This document shows positions 8,540 to 17,494 of a stretch of DNA of 64,000 nucleotides, piece by piece (position 1 is the first letter of the stretch; each line of letters opens with the position of its first letter). Made by a program: the position numbers and the translations under genes. The notes under the pieces are model-generated. The model saw only the letters and a list, made by a program, of their open reading frames with translations, was not told the DNA's origin and ran no database searches. Where the stretch lies: the NCBI GenBank assembly GCA_021798835.1, contig JAJZBQ010000006.1:56135-120134 (forward strand). Direction: 5' to 3'. The DNA is from Pseudomonadota bacterium (lineage in GTDB: Bacteria > Pseudomonadota > Gammaproteobacteria > Burkholderiales > Ferrovaceae).

Positions 8540-8752
8540 CCTCACATCGGAATCTGGTTGCGGCATTGTTCCGGTTGGAGCAGAATCGCCTTGGCGATGG
8601 TGGAGGTACTAGAATCGTTGCAGGAGTGGTTGAAGGACATGACGGAACTGAGGCGCATGTTTGCAGTATGGATCCGTGCAACCCTGAAGCGTCGAGTGAA
8701 TTTGGGAGAGCACTTGCCGGAAGTAAACGATTTGCAGGAGCAGGAGTTAAGG
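8540..8752 (+). pseudogene. Remnant of an Rpn/YhgA-like putative transposase or nuclease
   Basis: Two adjacent frames together give the C-terminal part of a recombination-promoting nuclease (Rpn, PF04754-type) protein. First NLVAALFRLEQNR is read in one frame, then, after a shift near 8585, LESLQEWLKDMTELRRMFAVWI and LPEVNDLQE in another. The N-terminal PD-(D/E)xK region is absent. The fragment stops abruptly at about 8752, where sequence homologous to an integrase begins on the other strand. It is a frameshifted, truncated gene within a decayed mobile element. Confidence 0.6.
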
Positions 8753-8756
8753 TGCG

Positions 8757-9060
8757 TCCCTCTGGTTCAGTAGTCGGCGAGCGTCCTCACATTTCAGGCG
8801 AGCATTCTTGAGATCGAGTTCAGGGTAGGGTACTATGGGAAAGAAGTTTTTCTTTTCCGTCAAAACGGTATTTTTGTCGCCACAGGTTTGAACCGCTGGG
8901 ATTGACGAGCAGAAACAACGCTCGATGATCGTCCATTTTGTAGGGTTTTTGTGAGGGAATGACCTTGCGAATCCAAGAGGACTGTCAGCACCATGGGGTA
9001 TCCCTGTATGCTTGGCTGTAGATCGTACCCCCAAACAGTTCCGGATTGTGCAGGATTCCT
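8757..9060 (-). pseudogene. 5' fragment of a tyrosine integrase gene (decayed copy)
   Basis: Bases 8757-9060 are clearly homologous to 21387-21690, the 5' end and leader of the intact integrase gene in this window. The shared coding region gives YPELDLKNARLKC-(D/E)ARRLL and the DUF4102-type N-terminus, but single-base insertions and deletions break the frame in the decayed copy. The upstream untranslated region, with its TACCCCC element and TCCCGGATTGTG-like sequence, is also shared. The rest of the integrase is missing. It shows that a second related element once sat here in tandem. Confidence 0.85.
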
Positions 9061-9074
9061 CTTGAAGAAGAGGT

Positions 9075-9098
9075 TGGTGCCGGGGCCGGACTCGAACC
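9075..9098. repeat. Left attachment site, copy of the tRNA-Leu 3' end
   Basis: The sequence TGGTGCCGGGGCCGGACTCG and the next four bases repeat the 3' end of the tRNA-Leu gene at 21775-21799 (CCA, acceptor strand and T arm, read on the minus strand), with one C missing. A tRNA 3'-end duplicate at this distance from a tRNA-linked integrase gene is the usual mark of site-specific integration. It bounds the left end of the 12.7 kb element. The missing C means that it would no longer be a perfect tRNA end. Confidence 0.85.
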
Positions 9099-9147
9099 CA
9101 TAATAATTTCAAAATTATTCAATGTGATACACGCAATAAAAAAGTAC

Positions 9148-9169
9148 GATACCCCCGCAAATACCCCCG
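9148..9169. promoter_or_regulatory. Left pair of TACCCCC elements (possible integrase arm sites)
   Basis: GATACCCCC at 9148-9156 and ATACCCCCG at 9161-9169 sit about 50 bases inside the left att site. A similar pair, GATACCCCC at 21641-21649 and GTACCCCC at 21654-21661, lies inside the right end, and a single copy survives in the decayed integrase leader near 9025-9032. Paired short direct repeats near both ends of an integrative element fit arm-type sites for the integrase or an excisionase. The role is inferred. Confidence 0.45.
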
Positions 9170-9193
9170 TTTTAAAATGTGACTTTGGTTCGA

Positions 9194-9793
9194 TTACAAG
9201 CGCGTAATCTCACTCAGTCGCCTACACGCCCGCGCCAAACTGTCAGCATGTGGGACTGCCTCAACAGGTGACCAAGAATCACGAACAAAAGCACTCAAAG
9301 TCTGGTTGTAGCCAGTGCCCACATTAGCAGTGGAGTCTGCTTCTGGAAGAATTTCGGACTTGATAGCGCTCCGTCCATACCTACGTATCAAGTTAATGAG
9401 CTCCTGTTTTGGATCAGCAAGTGACTCCGGATTTTGAGGCACTTTTATAACCGGCACCCCAGAAAATCTTGAGAACGCACATCTATCTGCTAATAACCAG
9501 GCCTCAATCTCTCGCACTACCACACGAAACAGAAACCCTTGCGGCAAAGGCTGCCTTCCAAGCCAGTTAGTTATCAATGTCTGCGGGCACGTTACGCGAT
9601 CTAAATCCGTTAGCATAAAAACAGGAATACATTGTGCGGTTTTCGCCAGATTGATGGCTTTATTTTTCAGAAAATCATTTCCCTTGTTACCAATTCGCGC
9701 TACGACACGCAATCCAAGATTTGCTTTAAGAACCAGTTTTTCTGCAACTGCCTCACTCAAGGTATCTTCTGTGGCAATATAAATATCAGTCAT
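9194..9793 (-). CDS. DUF4276-type TOPRIM-like protein, partner of the adjacent ATPase
   Basis: 199 residues. The sequence has a TOPRIM-like layout: an early acidic residue after a hydrophobic strand (IYIATEDTLSEAVAEKL, E9), then LTDLDR (D63-x-D65), and a later EIEAWLLAD block (E95-D103) that is typical of DUF4276. Proteins of this kind are encoded with ABC-like ATPases in many bacterial genomes, in an arrangement like the PARIS or OLD systems, where the TOPRIM part acts on nucleic acid. The start codon directly follows the stop of the ATPase gene (TAAATG), so the pair is translationally coupled. The biochemical activity of this protein is not known. Confidence 0.7.
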   Translation of the reverse strand: MTDIYIATEDTLSEAVAEKLVLKANLGLRVVARIGNKGNDFLKNKAINLAKTAQCIPVFMLTDLDRVTCPQTLITNWLGRQPLPQGFLFRVVVREIEAWLLADRCAFSRFSGVPVIKVPQNPESLADPKQELINLIRRYGRSAIKSEILPEADSTANVGTGYNQTLSAFVRDSWSPVEAVPHADSLARACRRLSEITRL

Positions 9794-10948
9794 TTACCAC
9801 AGCCCCATCTGTTCTACACTTGCGGGCCGCGTCTGCGGCAACACCACATCAGCCACCGACAAACCAGCATCTAGCCCTATTTTCTCAGCTTCACTAACTG
9901 CTCTCACATTCGTTCCTTCAGACCCGGGTTCCAGCACCACAACCCCAAGCCCGTTTATGCCAGGGTTCTTTAGTATCGCTTCGCTGTGAGTGCTGATGAT
10001 GACTTGGCGACGATGTTTGGCTTGACGTTGCGCACGATCAATCAACAACGGAATCTGCTCAACGACTGCCTGATTTAAGGAAAGCTCAGGCTCTTCCAGC
10101 AATAGCAGGGAATCGCCATCCAGCAACGACCAAAGCAGTCCAATCAATCGTAGTGTCCCATCCGAAAAATGATCTTCTCGCTGCCAAGCACCCTGTGGCC
10201 GATGATGCTCATATAACGCTTCCAGATGAGGTCGGCCTGTCGCTTCATCAGGATGAAAACGCAACTCCCTGAACTGGGGAACGGCGGCAGCCAGTGCCAC
10301 AGCAATCTTTCTCAGCCGAGCATCTCGAGTTCTGGTCGAACATTTGGCAATACGCTCCAAGAAGCCCTGCCCGAAAGGATCGTCTTCGAGATGCTGGCCT
10401 CCAATCCTGTCACCATATTTAAGCAGTTGCGGAACCAAATGCAAGTAATTGACTTCACTGAAAAATTCCGCGATGGAACGATACTCGGCGTTAGCCTGAA
10501 TCTGCTCCAGATGAGTTTGTGTTAACAACTGGATGTCCCTTTCATCTTTATCGTCCGGTCGCTTGAGTATGCGTTGGTCCCTATGCCATACCTCTTCAGA
10601 AGAAACGAGCAAACGCTGTGCACCTTTTCCTTCTGGCTTGAATCCGAGTATGTACTTCCATGTTGGCTCAATCTCATCAATACCCTCGGCCAAATGAACT
10701 TCGATACGCACCTCTGTATCACGTCGCGCGTGAAGGCATCGTAATTTAGAGATACGGCCTCGATTTTCCACCGCTTTTTGCAGACCACCACCGGATGGTT
10801 TGCAGACATCCCGAAGAAAACGGAATACATCCAGAAGATTAGATTTACCTGATGCGTTAGGGCCGATTAAATACGTGCGCACGGAAAGCGGTACATCGAC
10901 CTCGCGAAAATTCCGCCAATTTTTCAACTTTATTCGGGTAATCAACAT
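9794..10948 (-). CDS. AAA/ABC-like ATPase (AAA_21 type), putative defence ATPase
   Basis: 384 residues of the SMC/RecF/OLD-like ATPase class. The N-terminus ITRIKLKNWRNF is typical, followed by Walker A (GPNASGKS, residues 29-36), an ABC-like region, Walker B with LLLLEEPELSLN (about residue 285) and the switch STHSEAIL (about residue 319). GGAGTGACCT before the ATG gives a good ribosome binding site. It pairs with the DUF4276 gene directly downstream. By analogy with PARIS-like and OLD systems, the ATPase would sense phage and control the partner. No known system name can be given with certainty. Confidence 0.78.
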   Translation of the reverse strand: MLITRIKLKNWRNFREVDVPLSVRTYLIGPNASGKSNLLDVFRFLRDVCKPSGGGLQKAVENRGRISKLRCLHARRDTEVRIEVHLAEGIDEIEPTWKYILGFKPEGKGAQRLLVSSEEVWHRDQRILKRPDDKDERDIQLLTQTHLEQIQANAEYRSIAEFFSEVNYLHLVPQLLKYGDRIGGQHLEDDPFGQGFLERIAKCSTRTRDARLRKIAVALAAAVPQFRELRFHPDEATGRPHLEALYEHHRPQGAWQREDHFSDGTLRLIGLLWSLLDGDSLLLLEEPELSLNQAVVEQIPLLIDRAQRQAKHRRQVIISTHSEAILKNPGINGLGVVVLEPGSEGTNVRAVSEAEKIGLDAGLSVADVVLPQTRPASVEQMGLW

Positions 10949-10992
10949 AGGTCACTCCAAAAAAATAATCTGCGTCATGTTTCCACTCTTAT

Positions 10993-12255
10993 TTACTTGG
11001 TTTGTTCGGTGTGTTTAGATAGAGCACTCAGCATATCTTCTGGCTTCATCTTTTCCAGTAACTTGTCGATTGCCTCATGGATAGGAGATGAAGCGTCTGC
11101 CTTTTTCAGTAATAACTTGGAAGGATTGGCGCCGAAATTCTTTATAGCGGATTCTTGAAGTAGTTTAAGCAACTCCGAATCAGCAGACACTTCATTTCGA
11201 TAACCGGCGAAGGCCATCGCCGCCGCTTCTTTAAAGGCATAGTCCTCTGCCATCCTAACTGCATAACCATAGTATCTAACCAAAAACCAGCATAACCAAA
11301 TAATAGGGCTGGATAGCAGGAAGCGTAAAACAAATGCTATTGGATCAAATTTACCCGTAACAATTAGGGGGGACAGTAGATAAAACTCAGCCGCAGCAAA
11401 TGTTATGATTGCAAAAAAAAACGCAATTCCAATAAGCTGCGAAAAGCCTAAAAGTCTTTTCCTCTGATCTTGGAACGATTTAGCGAGGCCGACCTTATTC
11501 GCATTTTCCAGCAGTCCGTAAATTTCATTTCGTATATCTTTGAATTCCTTGAATAGCGCGTTCTTGAGGTTCACAGACTCAGTCAGGTCTTCGGCTAATT
11601 TTGCAACCGCAGTGGCTTTTGAGGTTGCATCGGTCGCCGCTCTCTCTGCGTTGACTTTAGCGGTTCCCGACTCGCGTTCAACTCCTTGAATAGTCATCAA
11701 GGTGGCCTGTATGGTATTTAACGCGCCGTCAGCGGCTGTTTTTTGGACGTCAATTTGTTGAGCAGTCTGGGATGCCAACTGCTGAGTCTGGTGAATCTGG
11801 GAGTTCGTTTCTTCAGCCTTGGAAAAAAAATATTCAAACGTGGTTATCTTTTCGGAAATCGACGCCAGGAAACCATCTGAAAAAGTATTTGCCTCTTGGT
11901 GAATTGGAAGTAGCACTCGCAGAGAGTTTTTTAAACTCCATAACCATGAGCATATGTTGGAAGTGCCTGCAAGGATTTGCGATGAATTGCCAGCATGAGT
12001 GTTGAAAAAATTGGAAATCGCTTGAGATTGTGCATCAATTTGCGTCTTATGTTGAGTCCATGCCACACCATCTATATCCTCTTCCTTTATACCCTGAAGC
12101 ATGCCGTTGATTTGAGAAAACGATCGGGTAATATCGGCGACGCTCACCCCTAGGTTTTGGAGGTTTTCAGGTGACGAAAGCGATGCTGAAATGCTCTCCC
12201 AGCATTGATTTGCCGTATTTATTTGATTAATGACATTGTTCAAATCAACTCGCAT
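10993..12255 (-). CDS. Coiled-coil membrane protein of unknown function
   Basis: 420 residues. A long helical N-terminal half with Gln- and Ala-rich heptad-like stretches (about 145-260) is probably coiled coil. Two membrane helices follow (about 271-294 and 307-328), then a cytoplasmic tail that starts EDYAFKEAAAMAFAGYRNEV and ends with a charged helical segment. AAGGAG lies five bases before the ATG at 12255; the longer frame from a TTG at 12270 would place this site inside the gene. Lower GC than the housekeeping genes. It sits between the ATPase pair and the restriction-modification gene, all on the minus strand, so a defence role (membrane sensor or effector) is plausible but unproven. 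Confidence 0.6.
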   Translation of the reverse strand: MRVDLNNVINQINTANQCWESISASLSSPENLQNLGVSVADITRSFSQINGMLQGIKEEDIDGVAWTQHKTQIDAQSQAISNFFNTHAGNSSQILAGTSNICSWLWSLKNSLRVLLPIHQEANTFSDGFLASISEKITTFEYFFSKAEETNSQIHQTQQLASQTAQQIDVQKTAADGALNTIQATLMTIQGVERESGTAKVNAERAATDATSKATAVAKLAEDLTESVNLKNALFKEFKDIRNEIYGLLENANKVGLAKSFQDQRKRLLGFSQLIGIAFFFAIITFAAAEFYLLSPLIVTGKFDPIAFVLRFLLSSPIIWLCWFLVRYYGYAVRMAEDYAFKEAAAMAFAGYRNEVSADSELLKLLQESAIKNFGANPSKLLLKKADASSPIHEAIDKLLEKMKPEDMLSALSKHTEQTK

Positions 12256-12353
12256 TTCAGCTCCTTTCAATCGATATGGTTCCTAATATCAGACGTACTC
12301 GTTACGACGTGAAGTAATGAGCGAAGATTTTCCTGTCAACGCTTCGACACTTA

Positions 12354-15300
12354 CTACGTAAGGCTATTCACGATTTCCCGCGTCCCCACTGCCACGGCCA
12401 CCACCTTACCGATGAGTTCCAATGGGTACCTGGGATTGTTCAGGGTTTCAACAGCCCAGTCGTTCGCATCGGACACAATGCCGCTGTCCTTGTCGGTCTT
12501 GACGCATTGGCGTTCGACTACCCAGTCCAGAGCGGGTTTGCCGTTGACGATGTAATCATAGGCTTCCAGGGGAATACCTGACACCGTAATCCGGTCGTTG
12601 TACTGGATTCGGCTCAGGTCTTTGTCTTTGCCGTTCTTGCCGTAGCGCATTTTCTCTACCCGGCAATCGGCATCGGTTAACTGTGGATCGCCGTGGACGG
12701 TGATCGTCAAAGGGTAGGGCTCGATGCTTTCGTAGTTCAGGTGCAACCCGGCAAGGTCTCGCCCTGCCTGGCAGTAGGTCTTGAACGCCTCCACGCCTGG
12801 CACGCAGGGAATGCGCGGCAATTCCTTGGCCAGATTGTCAGCGTACTGGTCACGATACCAAGGGGCATGCAACAGGCCATAGACGTAATAAAACACGTCT
12901 TCATTGGAAATCTCGGCTCCCGGATAGGCTTTCCTGAAATGCTCCAGCCCTTCGTCGGTCAGGGCATGGCGTTTCTTGCGTCCGTGAGAAACGGCGGGGT
13001 TATCGGAAAACAGGCTATCCATGCGGGGTTCTTCCGTGGCGGTATCCTGTTCTTCATCGTACAGGTACAGGGGGAAGCATTGCGCCCCTGCTTCCATACA
13101 GTTCAGATCGACAATTGTATTGCTGATGAAGCACGAAAACCCGTTTCTTGAACCAATTGCGGTGGTGGCAATCACCAAATTCTCCGCCCCTGCATCCGGG
13201 AAGATCCGGGGCATTTGGTAAACCCGCTCATTGAATTGCCGATTGTAATAGAGCCACTGTTTGGTGAATGGTCGATACATGCTTTTGATCAGAGCATCTT
13301 CGCCATAAGAATGCTGTTTTCCCCTGACAACATCCTGTTTCAGATTAACTGTCCAACTGACCTGCGTAGCATCGGCATTGATAAAACCATCCACTTTGGC
13401 TTCTTTGGCCTGTCTGTCCAGTCCTTGGGTGGCATTGGCAAACCGCGTCGCTTCTGCATTGTAGAAGTCGATCATGTGGCGCATGTTGGTTTCAACCGCA
13501 TGCCGGGATGGGTTGTAGCACCAGGCATCACGGTTAGTTACAACCCCCAAAGAAAAATTCTCAAACAGACACAACCCGTTACCTTTTTTATCCCCCAGCA
13601 CGATGTACTGCTGGAAACTGTCATCACGTTGGTTGAGCCAGTCACCGTGCTGATCGGGAGTGACGGTCTGCCATGCGTTGGCCTGGGTAATGCCGTCGAT
13701 GCTGCCGAATTCCACGATTTGCGCCAATTTCTCCTCGCGGGTGAGGTAATCCCCGATGTCATGGAAATGGATGTTCCCTTTCTGGTCAGATTTTGGATTT
13801 TTGACCATCAAGGTGATAGCAATAGGCGCGCGGCTACCACTTCCAAAAATCTTCCCTCCTTCCTTTTTCGAAAGTTCACCAGAAGTTCGTTGATTCCCCC
13901 TCAAATGAAACACGTACAGGCTGGAGAACTCCTCGGCCAGACATTTCCGTAAGCCATCAGCCGAGTTGGAATCCAGATACCCGGCATTGGTCACAAACCC
14001 CACCACACCACTGTCCCCAATCCGGTCGCTGGCCCAGCGGATAGCCCGGATATAGCTGTCGTAGAGCCCTTTGGACAGTACGGCATCTGATCTGTCGGCA
14101 TAGGTCAACCGGATGCGCTCATCCAAATGCGGATAGGCAACATTGTCGTTGTTATCGTTTTCGCTCTTTTGGCCTATTGAATACGGTGGGTTTCCCACAA
14201 TGACGCGGATGTCGAGTTGTTTCTGGCGCTTCCGGCGATTGTTGTTGTTCTTGACCAACATGGCATCCCCCAGGTCTTCCTTTTCATGAAGCTGGAAGGT
14301 GTCAGTCAGGCATATCCCCTCAAAGGGCTGGTAGTTGCCTTGCAGGATGCCGTGGTAGGTGGCCTCGATGTTGATGGCGGCGATGTAGTAGGCCAGCAGC
14401 ACGATTTCGTTGGCGTGGATTTCGTGTTGGTATTTGTAGGGCAGTTCTTCCGGGGTGATCAGGCCACTTTGAAGCAATCGGGTAATGAAGGTGCCGGTGC
14501 CTGTGAACGGATCGAGGATGTGAACGCCCTTGCTGCCTAGCGTCTGACCAAATTCAGTTTGGAGCAGATAGTTGACGCTGTGGATAATAAAATCCACCAC
14601 TTCTACCGGGGTATAGACGATGCCCAGCCGCTCGGACATCTTAGGAAATGCGTTACGGAAGAACTTGTCGTAGAGTTCCACCACGATCTTCTGCTTGCCT
14701 GCCGCGTTGTCGATACCCGCTGCCCGGAACTTCACGCTGTCGTAGAAAGCTTGCAGCGTATCAGCCTCCTTGCCGATCTGATGGGATTCGAGAACGTCCA
14801 CCACAGACTGCATGGCCTGAGAGATGGGATTGTGCTGGGCAAAACTGTAGCCTTCAAACAGGGCATCAAAGACTGGCTTGGTGATGAGGTGCTGGGCCAG
14901 CATTTCGATGATCTCATCATCACTGATGCTGTCGTTGAGGTTGTGGCGCAGGTCAGAGGAAAATGACGCGAAGGATGCTTGTTCTTCGATGTTAGCCGGG
15001 TTTTCCAGAATGCCCCGGATGCGGTCGATGTGGGTATTGGCAATCTTGGCAATGTCGTTCGCCCAGTCTTCCCAGTGGTGACGGTTGCCGACTTTCTGAA
15101 CGAGTTTGGCATAGATGGCCCGCTCGATTTCGCCAATTTCAAAGGTCAGTTCTTCCTGAACAGGAGTTCTGGTGGGTTCCGGTTCGGCAATGGTGTGACT
15201 GCCTCGGCCAGAAGGTCCGTGCCGTGTGGTGAGGGTTTCGCCTTTCTTCTTGGTGGTTTTCTTCTGGATCTTATCGGTGATGGCAATGACTTCCATCTTG

Positions 15301-17264
15301 CTCGGGTCTTGACCGACCAGATCCAGTTTGTTGACCGTGGCATCAAAACGGTCATCGTGTGCGCGCAGTGCCTGCAATACCTGCCAGACCACTTCATAGG
15401 TCTTGTTGTCGTTCAGGGCTGCATGAGGCTCGATTCCAGCCGGAATGACCACGGGCAGGATGACGTAGCCCAGTTTCTTGCCAGGGGCATTGCGCATGAC
15501 TCGCCCTACCGACTGCACCACATCCACCTGGGAGTTCCTTGGGGTCAGAAACAATACGGCATCCAGGGCAGGAACATCCACCCCTTCAGAAAGGCAGCGC
15601 ACGTTGCTCAGAATCCGGCAGGTATGCTTGGGTGAGGGTTCCTTGAGCCAGACCAGTTTGGCTTCCTTCTCGCTGGCATTCATGCTGCCATCCACATGCC
15701 GGGCTTCGCAGATCAGGCGGGCCTCGGTCTCGAATTCTTCCTGTTCCTGATAGGCTTCCACCACCGACTGGAACATGCCGGCAATTTGCTTGGAACTGAC
15801 TTTGTGGGTTCGGCCTTCCTTGGCACGCTCGATGACCTGACAGAACGCCACGGCACGGCGCATGGGGGAGAGATCGGTTTCCGTGAGTCCCTGCTTGGCC
15901 AGGGCCTTCCAGCAGCCCACGATACGAGCAGCATCGTCTACCTTGAGTTGGTTGTCGGCATCCTTGAGTAACTCTTGGAGTCGTCGGCTGACATGAGCTT
16001 CCTCAACAGCCAGCACGACAACCTTGTAGTCCACCAAAAGACCCAATTGAACCGCACGGGAAAAGGTAATGACGTGCAAATCCTTCCCATACAGAGCAGG
16101 ATCGTCCATGGAACAAAGCGACACGCTATCGGTTTCGGCCTTGGCCTTGGCATTGTTGCCAAAGATCCGTGGTGTGGCGGTCATGTACAGGCGCTTGGTG
16201 GCCCTGATATAGTCGGCGTTGTGAACCCTGACGAAAGCGCTCTCATCCTCGTCATCAAAGGTGGCCCCTGTGGTGCGGTGGGCTTCATCGCAGACGATCA
16301 GGTCAAAATCTGGCAGTTCGTGCTGATGCTGGGCCTGATGGATGACCTCGATGGAGTGGTAGGTGCTAAAAATCACCGTCATGCCAGCATCGCCCCGGCG
16401 TTTGGCAATGGCCGCCGATAGGCGTTCGGGGTTGGTGGTGGCCGGATAGCGCAATTCATGGACCAGCGTTTCCACCTTGTCTTCTTCCTTGCGCTTGCCC
16501 TTCTTGCCTACATCCGAATCGGAACAGACAGCAAAGCCATGAATGGGCACTTCCGCTTCCTGGGTCCATTCGGTGAGGCTTTGGGAAAGCAGAGCCAGGC
16601 TGGGCACCAGAAATAGGACTTGCTTGCCTGAACCGGCCAGAGACTCGGCAATCTTGAGGCTGGTGAACGTCTTACCCGTTCCACAGGCCATGATAAGCTT
16701 GCCCCGGTCGGCATCCTGAAGTCCACGAAGAATATCGCGCACGGCAGTCGTCTGATGGGGCCTCAGCGTCTTTTTGGAACGCAGGGTAATGCGTTGTTGG
16801 GGTTGATACTGGCTCCAGTCGATGGCGCTGGTTTCCAAGTCATACAGATCAATACGGCTGACTGGAATGGTCTGATTGGCAATGGCTTCTTCAGCATGGT
16901 GAGTCCAGTGCAGACAAGTGCTGAAAATCAGCCGATGCGAAAACGTGGTCTTGCCCGATGCCGTCATGAAACTGTCGATGTCGTCTTTGCGCATGGCGTG
17001 GTCGGCATCGTAGAGTTTGCACTGGATGGCGTGAAATTCCCCGGTACCCCGTGCCCGAGCCACAAGATCAACACCAGCATCCTGCGCGTTGAGTCCCTGC
17101 TCGCGTGCCCAATCCGCATAAGTCCAAACGGAGTCGTACAGATCCCGGTACTTGGGTTCATTCCGCAGATAACAGGTGATCAGGTCTTCAAAGTAGGTCC
17201 CCTTCTCACGCTGGGTCCGGGCAGTGGTACGGTAGGTGTCCAACAGGGAAGGCAGGGCGGTCAC
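12354..17264 (-). CDS. Type ISP single-chain restriction-modification enzyme
   Basis: One 1636-residue chain like LlaGI and LlaBIII. In order: an Mrr-like nuclease domain (GVDLVARARG with D65, then IQCK with Q81 and K83); an SF2 translocase (Walker A ACGTGKT near 194-199, DEAH at 326-329, YMTATP at about 360, QSVGRVMR); a coupler; an N6-adenine methyltransferase (motif I DPFTGTGTF near 916, motif IV NPPYS near 1024); and a C-terminal target recognition region. The enzyme methylates adenine on one strand of its site and, at unmodified sites, translocates and cuts DNA after head-on collision. The start is a GTG with no clear Shine-Dalgarno sequence. The frame is intact throughout and the length is close to that of known members. 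Confidence 0.9.
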   Translation of the reverse strand: MTALPSLLDTYRTTARTQREKGTYFEDLITCYLRNEPKYRDLYDSVWTYADWAREQGLNAQDAGVDLVARARGTGEFHAIQCKLYDADHAMRKDDIDSFMTASGKTTFSHRLIFSTCLHWTHHAEEAIANQTIPVSRIDLYDLETSAIDWSQYQPQQRITLRSKKTLRPHQTTAVRDILRGLQDADRGKLIMACGTGKTFTSLKIAESLAGSGKQVLFLVPSLALLSQSLTEWTQEAEVPIHGFAVCSDSDVGKKGKRKEEDKVETLVHELRYPATTNPERLSAAIAKRRGDAGMTVIFSTYHSIEVIHQAQHQHELPDFDLIVCDEAHRTTGATFDDEDESAFVRVHNADYIRATKRLYMTATPRIFGNNAKAKAETDSVSLCSMDDPALYGKDLHVITFSRAVQLGLLVDYKVVVLAVEEAHVSRRLQELLKDADNQLKVDDAARIVGCWKALAKQGLTETDLSPMRRAVAFCQVIERAKEGRTHKVSSKQIAGMFQSVVEAYQEQEEFETEARLICEARHVDGSMNASEKEAKLVWLKEPSPKHTCRILSNVRCLSEGVDVPALDAVLFLTPRNSQVDVVQSVGRVMRNAPGKKLGYVILPVVIPAGIEPHAALNDNKTYEVVWQVLQALRAHDDRFDATVNKLDLVGQDPSKMEVIAITDKIQKKTTKKKGETLTTRHGPSGRGSHTIAEPEPTRTPVQEELTFEIGEIERAIYAKLVQKVGNRHHWEDWANDIAKIANTHIDRIRGILENPANIEEQASFASFSSDLRHNLNDSISDDEIIEMLAQHLITKPVFDALFEGYSFAQHNPISQAMQSVVDVLESHQIGKEADTLQAFYDSVKFRAAGIDNAAGKQKIVVELYDKFFRNAFPKMSERLGIVYTPVEVVDFIIHSVNYLLQTEFGQTLGSKGVHILDPFTGTGTFITRLLQSGLITPEELPYKYQHEIHANEIVLLAYYIAAINIEATYHGILQGNYQPFEGICLTDTFQLHEKEDLGDAMLVKNNNNRRKRQKQLDIRVIVGNPPYSIGQKSENDNNDNVAYPHLDERIRLTYADRSDAVLSKGLYDSYIRAIRWASDRIGDSGVVGFVTNAGYLDSNSADGLRKCLAEEFSSLYVFHLRGNQRTSGELSKKEGGKIFGSGSRAPIAITLMVKNPKSDQKGNIHFHDIGDYLTREEKLAQIVEFGSIDGITQANAWQTVTPDQHGDWLNQRDDSFQQYIVLGDKKGNGLCLFENFSLGVVTNRDAWCYNPSRHAVETNMRHMIDFYNAEATRFANATQGLDRQAKEAKVDGFINADATQVSWTVNLKQDVVRGKQHSYGEDALIKSMYRPFTKQWLYYNRQFNERVYQMPRIFPDAGAENLVIATTAIGSRNGFSCFISNTIVDLNCMEAGAQCFPLYLYDEEQDTATEEPRMDSLFSDNPAVSHGRKKRHALTDEGLEHFRKAYPGAEISNEDVFYYVYGLLHAPWYRDQYADNLAKELPRIPCVPGVEAFKTYCQAGRDLAGLHLNYESIEPYPLTITVHGDPQLTDADCRVEKMRYGKNGKDKDLSRIQYNDRITVSGIPLEAYDYIVNGKPALDWVVERQCVKTDKDSGIVSDANDWAVETLNNPRYPLELIGKVVAVAVGTREIVNSLT

Positions 17265-17293
17265 GGGAGGTTCTCGAAAAAGGCAAATGCTGA

Positions 17294-17320
17294 ATCATAC
17301 TCCGAGCCGGGAAAGTGCAA
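17294..17320 (-). promoter_or_regulatory. Possible promoter of the restriction-modification gene
   Basis: Read on the minus strand, TTGCAC (17320-17315) is followed after 15 bases by TATGAT (17299-17294), about 30 bases before the GTG start. The -10 match is good, but the spacer is short, so the call is weak. Confidence 0.3.
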
Positions 17321-17344
17321 TGCCAGGGTGACGAACTGACCGGA

Positions 17345-17494
17345 GTTGATAACAGGCTTTGCCCTTATATCAATGGATTGCGTGGGAAATTGATAACTTC
17401 CCACCCAAGCCGGGGTTTTTTCAAACACGGTTATCAACTTTCAGGGTAAAAACCGCCAGAACCCCATGAATAAAGGGTTCAGGGTGTTATCAAC
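17345..17494. repeat. Four iteron-like copies of GTTATCAAC, two in each orientation
   Basis: GTTGATAAC lies at 17345-17353 and ATTGATAAC at 17389-17397; the reverse complement GTTATCAAC lies at 17430-17438 and 17486-17494. Copies are 44, 41 and 56 bases apart. The core TTATCAAC is near the DnaA box (TTATNCACA), but it is better read as a binding site for an element-encoded protein. It lies between the 5' end of the restriction gene and the structured RNA, so it could be a replication origin, a partition site or an operator. Confidence 0.55.

Noticed and set aside
12693..16421. Long plus-strand open frames inside the restriction-modification gene
   Set aside because: They are opposite-strand shadows of the 1636-residue gene; none has a family-like sequence or ribosome binding site.
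17345..17494. DnaA boxes
   Set aside because: TTATCAAC differs from TTATNCACA in its last bases, and there is no AT-rich unwinding region typical of a chromosomal origin.
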